A stretch of 64,000 nucleotides of DNA from CAXMST01 sp963712765. Its GTDB lineage: Bacteria > Actinomycetota > Thermoleophilia > Solirubrobacterales > 70-9. This document shows positions 35,739 to 44,386 of this stretch, one piece after another. Location: positions 434,001 to 498,000 of the forward strand of contig CAVQIX010000004.1 of assembly GCA_963712765.1 (NCBI GenBank), read 5' to 3'. The translations under genes and the position numbers were made by a program. Under the pieces are notes generated by a model. The model made no database searches, had not been told where the DNA came from, and saw nothing but the letters and a program-made list of their open reading frames with translations. Numbering within the stretch: the stretch's first letter is position 1; the number at the start of each line of letters is the position of its first letter.

Positions 35739-36383
35739 ATGAGCTCGGAGACCACCCGCATAGCGGAGCTGCGGATCGAGGCCGACCCCGAGGCCTGGAG
35801 CCGGTGCGGTTTCGCGGTCGAGGGAGACCTCACCGTGCTTGGCTCGACCCCGGTTCGGTTCGAGCCCGAGGGCGCGGGCCGGGGGATCAGCGGCTGGACC
35901 CTCTCGGGGACCGAGAGCACCGACTTCGACGGCCTGGACACCGAGCTCGGACCGTCCGGCGCCGGGGACGTCGATCGCCCCGACCATCCCAACACCACCC
36001 TCTCGATCGACCATGTGGTCGTCTTCACCCCTGAGCTCGAGCGGACGATCGGCGGTTTCGAGGCGAGCGGGGTCCGCTGCAGGCGGGTGCGGGAGGTCGG
36101 TCCACCCGACCGGCTCCTGCGGCAGGCGTTCTTCCGCTTCGGCGAGGTGATCTGCGAGGTCGTCGAGGTGCCCGAGGATCAGGCCGGCCCCGAGGGTACC
36201 TCGCGCTTCTGGGGCCTGACCGTGACCGTCGCCGACCTCGACCTCGCCACCACCGACCTCGGTGAGCGGGTCGGGACGATCCGGGACGCGATCCAGCCCG
36301 GGCGCCGGATCGCGACGATCAGCGAGAGGGCCGGCCTCGGCGTCCCGGTGGCGCTGATCACGCAGGAGCCGCCGAAGTCCTAG
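35739..36383 (+). CDS. Glyoxalase-like (VOC superfamily) protein
   Basis: A 214-residue protein with two half-domains. The second half, LSIDHVVVFTPELERTIGGF through FFRFGEVICEVVEVPED and WGLTVTVADLDLA, has the beta-alpha-beta-beta-beta pattern and Glu of VOC proteins. The first half is less clear. A metal-dependent lyase or binding role is possible; the substrate is unknown. A TAGGAT box (35723-35728) lies 10 nt before the ATG. It is convergent with the GMC oxidoreductase, 13 bp apart. Confidence 0.7.
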   Translation: MSSETTRIAELRIEADPEAWSRCGFAVEGDLTVLGSTPVRFEPEGAGRGISGWTLSGTESTDFDGLDTELGPSGAGDVDRPDHPNTTLSIDHVVVFTPELERTIGGFEASGVRCRRVREVGPPDRLLRQAFFRFGEVICEVVEVPEDQAGPEGTSRFWGLTVTVADLDLATTDLGERVGTIRDAIQPGRRIATISERAGLGVPVALITQEPPKS

Positions 36384-36396
36384 GCTCAGCCCTGCC

Positions 36397-37968
36397 CTAG
36401 GCGGCCTTGATCAGGTCGGCGCCCTTCTCGGCGATCATGTAGGTCGGGGCGTTGGTGTTGCCGCGGGTGATCGTCGGCATGATCGAAGCGTCGATCACGC
36501 GCAGGCCGTCAACTCCACGGACCCGCAGCTCGGGATCGACCACGGCGTCCTCACCGGTCCCCATCTTGCAGGTGCCCACCGGGTGGTAGAGCAGCTGGAC
36601 CCGGCGGCGGGCGTCGGCGGCGAGCTCCTCGTCGCTCTGCGTCTGTGAGCCGGGGTAGAACTCGCGCCCGGTCGCCGCCGCGAGCGGCTCGGTCGCGACG
36701 ATCTCACGGGCCAGCTTGATCCCGTAGACGAGTCGGTCGACGTCGGACTGCTCGGTCAGGTGGTTGCCGAGGATCGATGGCTTCGCGGTCGGATCGGCCG
36801 AGCGCAGCTTGATTCGACCGCGTGAGTCGGGAGCGATCAGCACCGGGCCCATCGTGAAGGCGTGTTCGTCGGACTCCTCGAAGCCGTTGTCCGAGAAGTA
36901 CGCGGGCGCGAGATGGAATTGGAGATCCGGCGCTGTCGCCTCCTGGTCGGCGCGCGCCCACAGGAACGCCTCGGCGACGGTCGAGGTCAGGGGGCCCTTC
37001 TGCTTGAAGAGGAAATCCACCATCGCTCGAGGCTTCTCCGCATCAAGCAGGGACTGGCCGATCGTCGACTCCCAGATCCCGACCACATAGGGGTGGTCCT
37101 GGAGGTTCTCGCCGACACCCTCCAGCCCCACCGTGGGCCTGACTCCAAGCGCCTCGAGGTCGGCGACGGGGCCGATCCCCGAGAGCATCAGAAGCTGAGG
37201 CGATCCGATCGCGCCGGCGCAGAGGATCACCTCCGAGTTCGCGGTGACCGTCGCGGTCTTGCCCTTCCTGGACAGGCGTACACCGCTCGCCCGCTCCCCG
37301 TCGATGTTCAGCCCGAGCACGTGGGCGCCGGTCATCACGGTCAGGTTCGGCCGCGATCTCGCGGGCCGCAGGAAGGCGTCCGCCGAGCTCCATCGGCGGC
37401 CCCGCTTCTGCGTCGTCTGCACCCGGCAGATGCCGTTCGGCTCGCCGTCGTTGTAGTCGGGATCGAGCGGGAAGTCATTGGCGCGGGCCGCGTCGATCAT
37501 CAGCTGCGTCAGCTCCCTTGGGTCGGTGGCGTCGGCGACGTTCAGGGTTCCCGAGGTGCCGTGGTTGTCACCTACCTCGCCCTCGCGGTGCTCGGAGCGC
37601 TTGAAGTAGGGGAGTACCTCCTCCCAGCCCCAGCCCGTGCAGCCGTCGGCAGCCCAGTCGTCGTAGTCGGCCGCGCAGCCGCGTACGTAGAGCATCGCGT
37701 TCATCGAGCTCGATCCGCCCAGGCTCTTGCCGCGGGGGATGTATATGCGGCGATCGTCACAGCCGGGCTCGGGCTCGGTCTCGTAGTGCCAGTCGAGCTT
37801 GGTCTTGAACTGCTGCGCGAAGGCTGCGGGGATCTTGATCTTCGGGGAGCGGTCCTTACCGCCGGCCTCGATCAGAAGGACGCTCCGCGAGCGATCCTCG
37901 CTGAGGCGGTTAGCGAGAAGGCACCCGGCCGACCCCGCGCCGACGATCACGTAGTCATAGCTGCTCAT
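36397..37968 (-). CDS. GMC-family FAD oxidoreductase (choline/alcohol dehydrogenase type)
   Basis: A 523-residue flavoenzyme. DYVIVGAGSAGCLLANRLSE is the N-terminal FAD motif; GKSLGGSSSMNAMLYVRG and LCAGAIGSPQLLMLSGIGP are the GMC signatures. The C-terminus has YHPVGTCKMGTGED with the conserved active-site His, and GNTNAPTYMIAEKGADLI. It oxidises an alcohol, as choline dehydrogenase does; substrate not certain. A Shine-Dalgarno (GAGGAG) precedes the ATG. Divergent from the glycosyltransferase-PHP gene across 171 bp. Confidence 0.9.
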   Translation of the reverse strand: MSSYDYVIVGAGSAGCLLANRLSEDRSRSVLLIEAGGKDRSPKIKIPAAFAQQFKTKLDWHYETEPEPGCDDRRIYIPRGKSLGGSSSMNAMLYVRGCAADYDDWAADGCTGWGWEEVLPYFKRSEHREGEVGDNHGTSGTLNVADATDPRELTQLMIDAARANDFPLDPDYNDGEPNGICRVQTTQKRGRRWSSADAFLRPARSRPNLTVMTGAHVLGLNIDGERASGVRLSRKGKTATVTANSEVILCAGAIGSPQLLMLSGIGPVADLEALGVRPTVGLEGVGENLQDHPYVVGIWESTIGQSLLDAEKPRAMVDFLFKQKGPLTSTVAEAFLWARADQEATAPDLQFHLAPAYFSDNGFEESDEHAFTMGPVLIAPDSRGRIKLRSADPTAKPSILGNHLTEQSDVDRLVYGIKLAREIVATEPLAAATGREFYPGSQTQSDEELAADARRRVQLLYHPVGTCKMGTGEDAVVDPELRVRGVDGLRVIDASIMPTITRGNTNAPTYMIAEKGADLIKAA

Positions 37969-38126
37969 TCGTCCCTCTTCCTCTCCTCGTTGCGATTCGG
38001 CCTCTGCTTATACACGGCCCGGTCGGCTTCCTCGGTCGCGGCCTCCGCGCTCGCCGCCTCCCACAGGCTCCGCACCCTATGGAGGGATGGCCATCGGCCA
38101 AGCGGAGCTGTCTGGAGCGGGGCAAC

Positions 38127-38132
38127 TATCCT
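38127..38132 (+). promoter_or_regulatory. Putative -10 box (TATCCT) for the GT-PHP fusion gene
   Basis: TATCCT ends 7 nt before the TTG at 38140. There is no Shine-Dalgarno sequence, so a leaderless TTG start is likely. Confidence 0.45.
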
Positions 38133-38139
38133 CCGACAC

Positions 38140-40134
38140 TTGACCGCCCGCAGCCTCACCATCGCTCACGTCACCCCGTATACGTGGGGCTCGCACGACA
38201 ACGTCAACCGGTTCGTCGCCAGGACCTCCGCGGCCCTGGGCGATCGCGGCCACCGGGTGCTGGTCGCCGCTCCGGGCGGCGCCCGCAGCGGCGTCCGCGC
38301 TTCGACCTCGGCCGTGAAGGCGGCCCGGGAGGATGACTCGGGCATCTTCGGCTCGGGCTGGAGCGGGGAGCGGGTCGGCCGCGACGGCCCGCCGGTGATC
38401 GCGATCGGTCAGGGGATCCCGATGCCGAAGGGACAGAAGCCGCGGGCGGCTCCGTTCCCCCTCGACGTCGCCGGGTCTTTGGAGGAGCTGCTCACCGCGG
38501 TCCCCTTCGACATCGTCCACGTCCACGACCCGTTCGCACCCTCGGCCTCATCGGCGGCGCTCCGCCACTCGCGCGCGCTCAACGTCGGCAGCTTTCACGA
38601 GCCGACCGAGCGGATCCTCTCCACCCAGGTTGCCCGGCCGCTGGTCGAGATCTTCCTCGGCCGCCTCGACGCCCGCACCGTGGTCGGGGGCGCGACCCGG
38701 GAGCTGATGGAGCGCTTTTTTCCGGGCGGCTACGAGCAGGTTCCCGGCGGAGCGGGACCGGTCGAGCCCAGCTGGCCGACCGAGAGTCCGCCCAACACCG
38801 GCGGCGGCCCGCTGCGGATCGCCTACTGCGCCCGGGAGGAGCGCGGTGCGTTGCGGCTGGCGCTGCGGGCGCTTCGCAAGCTTTCCCCCGACCTCTCCTG
38901 GGAGGCCGCGATCTGGATCGGGGACGACTCGATCCCGACTCCGAGGATCAATCGCGAGCTGGCCAGGAGGGTCAGCTTCGTGCGGGCCGACACGCTCGAC
39001 GCCGCCGAGCTGATCGCCGGTGCCGACGTTGCGATCCTCGCCTCCGGTGGCCCGAAGCCGGCCACCGGGCTGATCTACCAGTCCTTCGCGGCAGGGACGA
39101 TCCCCGTTGCCTCACAGATCGACCCCTACGCTGAGCTGGTCGGGGAGGATGAGAGCGGACTGATGTTCCCGGCCGGGGACGAGATCACCCTCGTCGGGCA
39201 GCTCGAGCGCCTGGCGGCGACGCCCGAGCTGAGGGCAGAGCTCGCCAGGGCCGCTGCCGGCCGTGCTCGTGACTGGGATGCGGTGGCCGACGACCTCGAG
39301 GCGATCTACGGCCGCCTCTGCTCCCGGCGACACGACGACAGCGGCAGGCCGGCGGTCCGCGAGCGGCTCGCCAAGCGGGCGACGATCGACTGCGATCTCC
39401 ACATGCACACCGACCACTCCAACGACTGCGCGACTCCGGTCGAGGTCCTGCTCGAGACGGCAAAGGATCGCGGCATGGGAGCGATAGCGGTGACCGACCA
39501 CAACGAGGTCTCCGGGGCGCTCGCGGCCCGCGAGGCCGCCGAGCGCGACGGCGGCATCAAGGTGATCGTCGGCGAGGAGGTCAAGACCGCCGAGCAGGGC
39601 GAGGTGATCGGCCTCTTCATCGAGGAGAAGATCGAGCGGGGGATGACGATGCGCGAGACGATCGACGAGATCCGTCGGCAGGGCGGGCTGGTCTATGTGC
39701 CGCATCCCTTCGACCGCCTCCACTCGGTCCCCGACTACGAGCACCTGCTCGACATCGTCGAGGACATCGACATCCTCGAGGTCTTCAACCCGCGGGTCGC
39801 ATTCAGCGCCTTCAACGAGGAGGCGGAGCGCTTCGCGGCCAAGTACCGGATCGTTCCCGGCGCCGGCTCCGACGGCCATGTCGCCCAGGCGCTCGGCAGC
39901 GTCCGCATTCGACTCCACGACTTCAATGGGCCCGAGGAGTTCCTCGAGGCGATGCGGTCGGCCGACATCGTCCGAAAGCACAAGAACCTCGTCTACGTCC
40001 AGGCTCTGAAGTGGATGCAGGCCGCCAGTGGGCAGGCGGGGGGCCGCAAGCAGGTCGACAACCCGCGTCCGGTCCAGGGGGGCCGGAGGGCCGAGGAGCG
40101 ACGGGCGCGGTCGCGAGCCCGTGGCAAGAGTTGA
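38140..40134 (+). CDS. Fusion of a GT4-type glycosyltransferase and a PHP-domain phosphoesterase
   Basis: A 664-residue two-domain protein. Residues 1-400 form a GT-B glycosyltransferase: SLTIAHVTPYTWGSHDNVNR, FDIVHVHDPFAPSAS, and the C-terminal lobe with LIYQSFAAGTIPVASQIDPY. Residues 415-635 form a PHP domain: CDLHMHTDHSNDCATP (HxH and D), AIAVTDHNEV, VIVGEEVKT, VYVPHPFDR and GAGSDGHVAQAL, which retain the metal ligands. A basic tail ends it. PHP domains hydrolyse phosphoesters. The joined pair may transfer and then trim a glycan-phosphate, or the PHP domain may act on RNA as in YciV/TrpH-type proteins. Start is TTG; earlier frame is antisense to the GMC gene. Confidence 0.85.
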   Translation: MTARSLTIAHVTPYTWGSHDNVNRFVARTSAALGDRGHRVLVAAPGGARSGVRASTSAVKAAREDDSGIFGSGWSGERVGRDGPPVIAIGQGIPMPKGQKPRAAPFPLDVAGSLEELLTAVPFDIVHVHDPFAPSASSAALRHSRALNVGSFHEPTERILSTQVARPLVEIFLGRLDARTVVGGATRELMERFFPGGYEQVPGGAGPVEPSWPTESPPNTGGGPLRIAYCAREERGALRLALRALRKLSPDLSWEAAIWIGDDSIPTPRINRELARRVSFVRADTLDAAELIAGADVAILASGGPKPATGLIYQSFAAGTIPVASQIDPYAELVGEDESGLMFPAGDEITLVGQLERLAATPELRAELARAAAGRARDWDAVADDLEAIYGRLCSRRHDDSGRPAVRERLAKRATIDCDLHMHTDHSNDCATPVEVLLETAKDRGMGAIAVTDHNEVSGALAAREAAERDGGIKVIVGEEVKTAEQGEVIGLFIEEKIERGMTMRETIDEIRRQGGLVYVPHPFDRLHSVPDYEHLLDIVEDIDILEVFNPRVAFSAFNEEAERFAAKYRIVPGAGSDGHVAQALGSVRIRLHDFNGPEEFLEAMRSADIVRKHKNLVYVQALKWMQAASGQAGGRKQVDNPRPVQGGRRAEERRARSRARGKS

Positions 40135-40153
40135 TTCACGGAGGGATAACGCA

Positions 40154-40807
40154 GTGCCACCCAAAGGAGACGACCAGCCCCCGTCAAAACCATCCCCCGC
40201 TGTGCCGACCACCGAAGACCAGATCAAGGAGAAGTACCTCGAGCGGGCGATCCGTGAGCTGAATCAGCTCACCCATCGCCTCCAGGAGTGCGAGGAGTGC
40301 CCTCGGGGGAACCTGATGCCGGTGCTCGGCTCCGGACATCCCCAGGCCGACGTGATGCTGCTCAAGCACGCCCCGGCCCCCTCCGAGATCGAGGAGGGCG
40401 TCGCCTTCTACGGCCGCTCCGGCAACGCGATCATGAAGAGCCTGAAGCGGCTCGGCATCGATCCGCTCGCCGTCTACGGGACCGTCTGCGTCAAGTGCCC
40501 ACTCGCCGACCCGTCGATGGCATCCCCGACCTGTATCGCCCGGGTGGTCGAGGAGGTCGCGATCGTCGAGCCCCGTTGCATCGTGGTGATGGGCGATCCG
40601 GCGCTCGAGACCCTCACCGATCTGCAGATCCCGCTCTCGCGGCCGGTCGAGCCGAGGGCCGGCGAGGTCCAGGCCCTGACCCCCTCGATCGACGTCATCT
40701 TCACCCCCGACGTCGACGCCTCGCTCGACTCCGAGGAGCCGAAGAGGGATTTCTGGAAGGCCTTCCGCGCGCTCGGCAGCTGGTACGACGACCTGCCGCC
40801 CTACTGA
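40154..40807 (+). CDS. Uracil-DNA-glycosylase-superfamily protein (family-4-like) with altered catalytic motifs
   Basis: A 217-residue protein with the fold of iron-sulfur UDGs. All four cluster cysteines are present: CEEC at about residue 48, VCVKC, and SPTC 12 residues later. Motif 1, normally GEAPG-x2-ED, reads LKHAPAPSEIEEG; the HPS motif is replaced by IFTPDVDAS. FYGRSGNAIMKSLKRLGI matches the following helix. A GGAGGG 8 nt upstream supports the GTG at 40154. It may bind damaged bases or nucleic acid without normal activity; role uncertain. Confidence 0.75.
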   Translation: MPPKGDDQPPSKPSPAVPTTEDQIKEKYLERAIRELNQLTHRLQECEECPRGNLMPVLGSGHPQADVMLLKHAPAPSEIEEGVAFYGRSGNAIMKSLKRLGIDPLAVYGTVCVKCPLADPSMASPTCIARVVEEVAIVEPRCIVVMGDPALETLTDLQIPLSRPVEPRAGEVQALTPSIDVIFTPDVDASLDSEEPKRDFWKAFRALGSWYDDLPPY

Positions 40808-40830
40808 GCGCTCCGATCGGCGGTGGGGAG

Positions 40831-40836
40831 TAGATT
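40831..40836 (+). promoter_or_regulatory. Putative -10 box (TAGATT) for the 40845 gene
   Basis: TAGATT ends 8 nt before the ATG at 40845, with no Shine-Dalgarno sequence. Confidence 0.45.
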
Positions 40837-40844
40837 GGGGCGCG

Positions 40845-41276
40845 ATGCGTCGTCCCCTCAGTGAGCTCCTCGTCCTTATCGCCACCGGGATCGCCGCGGC
40901 GCTGATCGGTTTCGGCATCCCGCTGCTGTGGGTGTGGATCGGCTCGCAGCTGCAGGGGAGCTCGGGGGCGACAACGCTGAGCTGGACGGTGGCGATGGCG
41001 ATTCTGTTCGGGATCATCGCCAGCTACGTGGTCGTGCTCTACGTCGCGGGCTGGTTGATGACCAGGACCCAGGGCCCGCCGGACAAGAAGCAGAAGAGCA
41101 CGGCGCGCGAACCGTGGATGCGGGGGATGACCGATACCCGCAACGTGCGCAGCACCCAGCGGTCGGGGATGACCGCGATCGAGCGTGTCTTCGTGGTCAC
41201 AACGATGATCGTGACCGCCGCTGCCTGGGTCTGGTTCCTCTTCCTTGCCGAGGGCGGGGGTTTGCCCAACCAGTAG
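40845..41276 (+). CDS. Small three-helix membrane protein
   Basis: A 143-residue membrane protein. Helices are visible at LLVLIATGIAAALIGFGIPL, VAMAILFGIIASYVVVLYVA and VVTTMIVTAAAWVWFLFLAE, with a basic loop (GPPDKKQKSTAREPWMRG) between the second and third. No family is recognised and no catalytic motif is visible. It follows the UDG-like gene by 37 bp but seems to have its own leaderless promoter. Confidence 0.65.
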   Translation: MRRPLSELLVLIATGIAAALIGFGIPLLWVWIGSQLQGSSGATTLSWTVAMAILFGIIASYVVVLYVAGWLMTRTQGPPDKKQKSTAREPWMRGMTDTRNVRSTQRSGMTAIERVFVVTTMIVTAAAWVWFLFLAEGGGLPNQ

Positions 41277-41286
41277 GCGAGACGGC

Positions 41287-42081
41287 CTACCGGTGCGGGG
41301 GGGCTGCGGCCTCCGCGACTCGCGTCATCGCCTCGAGCTTGGCGCTGGCGAGGCCACGGACGACGATCGTGTCGAGCGCCTCGTAGCGGGACAGGGCCGG
41401 ACCGATCTCGGAGGCCTGCTCGGATTGGACCCCGACCGTGCCGGGCGGCTCGCCGAGGCGATCGAAGTGATTGCGGTAGCCGTCGTGCAGGTCGCGGTAG
41501 AAACCCTCCTCCTTGGCGAGGCGGGTCTCGGCGTCGGCGCCGACGGCCGTGCGGACGTAACCGAACACCGGCGGCGTCTCGCGCCCGGCGCCCCGGGCCC
41601 CAGCCTCGACCCTGGCGCGGGCCTCGGCAGCGAAATCGGGAGTCATCCAGTTGAAGAAGACCCCGTCGTACGCCGAGCCGCCGAGCTCGCACATCTTCGG
41701 CCCCATCGCCGCGAGCACCAGTCGCACGTCCGGGATCGCCTCGCGCAGCTCCGGCAGCGACTCGCGCATCTTCGTCAGCGGCTTCTTCGAGAACCCGGCG
41801 CCAACCCCGATCCAGAGGCGGCGGCGATCGAGCCCGCACCTATCGATCTTGGCGTTGATCTCGGCGGGCGGGTTGCGGTCGAGGGCGAGGACACCGACCC
41901 CGAGGTCGACACCGCCGGAGCCCTTGGCGAAGTCGGCGAGGGTCTCCAGGCCGCTGGCAGCGGGGTGGTCGTTCGACCACATCGAGGCGAAGCCGAGTTC
42001 GGCGCACTCCGCCGCCAGCGGCGTCGCGACCTCGGGGTCGAGGCCGGCGGCGACGCCGAAGCCGCGCTTGTGATCGCTCAT
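41287..42081 (-). CDS. LLM-class (luciferase-like) flavin oxidoreductase
   Basis: A 264-residue monooxygenase-fold protein of the bacterial luciferase-like family, often F420- or FMN-dependent in actinobacteria. FGVAAGLDPEVATPLAAECA and ELGFASMWSNDHPAASGL form the N-terminal strand and substrate pocket, LWIGVGAGFSKKPL the phosphate-binding region, and LAAMGPKMCELGGSAYDGVF a conserved middle stretch. ATG 42081 has AAGGGAG 6 nt upstream; the preceding ATG (42084) shares one base with the methyltransferase stop. Confidence 0.8.
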   Translation of the reverse strand: MSDHKRGFGVAAGLDPEVATPLAAECAELGFASMWSNDHPAASGLETLADFAKGSGGVDLGVGVLALDRNPPAEINAKIDRCGLDRRRLWIGVGAGFSKKPLTKMRESLPELREAIPDVRLVLAAMGPKMCELGGSAYDGVFFNWMTPDFAAEARARVEAGARGAGRETPPVFGYVRTAVGADAETRLAKEEGFYRDLHDGYRNHFDRLGEPPGTVGVQSEQASEIGPALSRYEALDTIVVRGLASAKLEAMTRVAEAAAPPHR

Positions 42082-42083
42082 CA

Positions 42084-43463
42084 TCAGCTCCCTTCTCGCT
42101 CCAGCAGAGCGACGCATTCGATGTGTGGTGTCTGGGGGAACATGTCGACACCTCGGACTGAGCGCAGCCTATATCCACCGTCGTCGACCATCTGGCGGGC
42201 GTTGGGAGCCAGCGTCGTCGGGTTGCAGCTGACGTAGACGATCCGCTTCGCCTCGCACTCGAGGACGCGGCGGACGATCTTCTGCGAGAGGCCCGCGCGG
42301 GGTGGATCGATCACGACCACGTCGGGCTTTCCGGCCTCCTCGACGAGAGGGCGGATCCCGACGCGGGCGTCGGCGGTGCGGAAGTGCGCGTTGGTGATGC
42401 CGTTGGCCTCGGCGTTGGACTCGGCGTCGGCGACCGCGTCCCCGACCGACTCGATTCCCCAGACCTCACCGGCGTCGGCGGCCATCGAGAGGCCGATCGT
42501 GCCGACCCCGCAGAAGAGATCGAACAGCCGCTCCGATCCCGACAGCCCCGCGTAGTCCCGCGCCACGCCGTAGAGGAGCTCGGCGGTCTCGGTGTTGGTC
42601 TGCATGAAGGCGGTCGCGGAGACGTCGAGATCGAGCCCGCAGAGGCGTTCACGCAAGCGCTCGGATCCGAGCGCGCCGGTCGGCCCGCTGGTGCCGCCGC
42701 TGTTCCCGGTGACGATCGTGTGCAGGTCGGTGGGTGGCTCGGGGATCGAGGCCGGCCCGGTCACCAGGCGGGTGTGGATCTGCCCGGTGCGGCGGCCCTC
42801 GCGCACGATCAGGTTCCGCAGGACGCCGATCCGGGAGGAGCGGTCGTAGGCGGGGATCACGTGCTCGCGGGCCCACTGGCGGATCTCGTTGCGGGCGACG
42901 TTGTTGGCCTCCGAGAGAAGCCGGCAGTCATCGACGTCGACCACGCGGTCCCAGCGGCCGCGGGCGTGGAAGCCGAGTGCGATCCCGCCTGGTAGGTCAC
43001 GGTCGGCGCCGAAGGAGTACTCGGCCTTGTTGCGGTAGCGCCATTGCTGCACCGCGGGAACGAGCGGCTCGGTGAGGACGTCCTCGAAGCCGCCGATCCG
43101 CTCCAGCGCCTCGCGGATCGCAGTCGCCTTGTGCTCGAGCTGGAGCTCGTAGGGGAGGCCTTGCCATGGGGAGCCGGGGCAGGTCTCGGAGCCGTGGACG
43201 CAGGTGTCGGGGATTCGCTCCGCCGCCGGCTCGAGCAGCTCGACGGCGGTCGCCTCGGCGTGCGACTTCTTCGACCTGCCCACCCGGGCGCGCACCCTGT
43301 CACCGGGCAGGCCGCCGGCGACGAAGACCACGAACCCGGTCTCGGTCCGGGCGACGCCGCGGCCTCCCTGGGCCAGGGAGGTGACGTCGAGCTCGAGCTC
43401 CTCGCCCCTTCGGGGGCGGCTGCGCTTGCTCTCCTGCTGGGACTGTCCGGCGCCGGGCTGCAC
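42084..43463 (-). CDS. 23S rRNA/tRNA m5U methyltransferase (RlmD/TrmA family)
   Basis: A 459-residue RNA m5U methyltransferase. An N-terminal TRAM domain (LELDVTSLAQGGRGVARTE) precedes the iron-sulfur region (CVHGSETCPGSPWQ) and the SAM domain. LFDLFCGVGTIGLSMA is motif I, VVVIDPPRAGL motif IV, VSCNPTTLAPNARQM the catalytic Cys loop, and QTPHIECVALLER the base Glu. One cluster cysteine appears to be replaced by Ser/Pro, so the 4Fe-4S site may be absent. The start is uncertain; TTG at 43529 would add 22 residues. Confidence 0.88.
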   Translation of the reverse strand: MQPGAGQSQQESKRSRPRRGEELELDVTSLAQGGRGVARTETGFVVFVAGGLPGDRVRARVGRSKKSHAEATAVELLEPAAERIPDTCVHGSETCPGSPWQGLPYELQLEHKATAIREALERIGGFEDVLTEPLVPAVQQWRYRNKAEYSFGADRDLPGGIALGFHARGRWDRVVDVDDCRLLSEANNVARNEIRQWAREHVIPAYDRSSRIGVLRNLIVREGRRTGQIHTRLVTGPASIPEPPTDLHTIVTGNSGGTSGPTGALGSERLRERLCGLDLDVSATAFMQTNTETAELLYGVARDYAGLSGSERLFDLFCGVGTIGLSMAADAGEVWGIESVGDAVADAESNAEANGITNAHFRTADARVGIRPLVEEAGKPDVVVIDPPRAGLSQKIVRRVLECEAKRIVYVSCNPTTLAPNARQMVDDGGYRLRSVRGVDMFPQTPHIECVALLEREGS

Positions 43464-43598
43464 CCGACCATCGTTAGCAGCGGCGGTCGCGGCCGGTACC
43501 AGGCCACCGATCCGGCCGGGCCGCGCCAAGCATCCCGCTCGCCGGGCCCGGCCGGTCCTGAAGACGCCGTTCGCTTGCTAGGGCGCTACCGCGGGTCC

Positions 43599-44261
43599 TT
43601 AGGCGAGGCGCTTATCGATCTCGCTGAGGATGCTCTTGCGAGCCTTGTTGTTCTTCTCGTAGGTCCGGACCTTTCGGGCGTCCGCCTTGGTCAGGTCCTT
43701 GATCCGGCTATTGATCTGGGCGGCGGTGAGCTCATCGTAGGCGGTGATCGGGAACCCTGGTGCACCCGCCTTCGAGCGCAGCTTGTCGGCCTGCTTCAGC
43801 GGCTCGTCGGCAGCATCGCGGGCGACCTTCGTCGCATGGGTAGCCTGCCTCTTGGCCTGCCTGCGCGCCTTGCCCGTCCGCGCCTCGATCTCCTTGCGGG
43901 CCTTCTTCGCTCGCGCCTCGACCTCCTTGCGGGCCTGATCGAGCGCCTTCTCGAGGTCCTTGAGCAGGTCGTCGGTCTGCTTGCGTCCCTTGGTGACCAG
44001 CTTGGTGACGAGATCGTTGGCGTCGGTACGGGTCATGCGGCCGCGCTTGACCGCGTCGTCGACGACCTCCTGGATGCGCTCGCGGGACAGGGTCACGCTC
44101 CGCTCCAGTGTCTCGCGGAACTCCTCGACCGACTTGTCGGCACGCTTGGCCGCACGCGCGCGGGCCTGCTTCGGGGTGGTCTTCTTCTTTGCCGCGGCCT
44201 TCTTGCCGCCGCTCTTCTTCGTCGTCTTGCCGCCGCTCTTCTTCGTTGTCTTGGTAGCCAT
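43599..44261 (-). CDS. Lys/Ala-rich histone-like coiled-coil protein
   Basis: A 220-residue basic protein. The N-terminus is repetitive (TKKSGGKTTKKSGGKKAAAK, like histone H1 tails), followed by a long helical stretch (EEFRETLERSVTLSRERIQE and DDLLKDLEKALDQARKEVEA). It ends in a small domain, YDELTAAQINSRIKDLTKAD and RKVRTYEKNNKARKSILSEI, found at the ends of several actinobacterial proteins. It may bind DNA or membrane and compact or tether nucleoids; phasin-like proteins are an alternative. A GGAG lies 9 nt before the ATG. Alone on its strand, with 124 bp free downstream. Confidence 0.65.
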   Translation of the reverse strand: MATKTTKKSGGKTTKKSGGKKAAAKKKTTPKQARARAAKRADKSVEEFRETLERSVTLSRERIQEVVDDAVKRGRMTRTDANDLVTKLVTKGRKQTDDLLKDLEKALDQARKEVEARAKKARKEIEARTGKARRQAKRQATHATKVARDAADEPLKQADKLRSKAGAPGFPITAYDELTAAQINSRIKDLTKADARKVRTYEKNNKARKSILSEIDKRLA

Positions 44262-44386
44262 CTCGAACAACTCCTCGGGTGTTGGTGTGGGGCTTTAGGT
44301 CTGCCCGCTTGGAAACCTACCCGCGATCGCGATCTTGACACCGTCCGCCCTGGGTGGTGGGCTCGGGTTTGCGAGAGGTCGGAGGT

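Noticed and set aside
36862..38139. Long plus-strand open frame ahead of the glycosyltransferase-PHP gene
   Set aside because: It is antisense to the well-supported GMC oxidoreductase and has no family-like sequence; the real start is the TTG at 38140.
43981..44260. Lys-codon repeats considered as a DNA repeat or CRISPR-like array
   Set aside because: The repeats are codon-level (TKKSGGK) within a coding gene, with no spacer structure.
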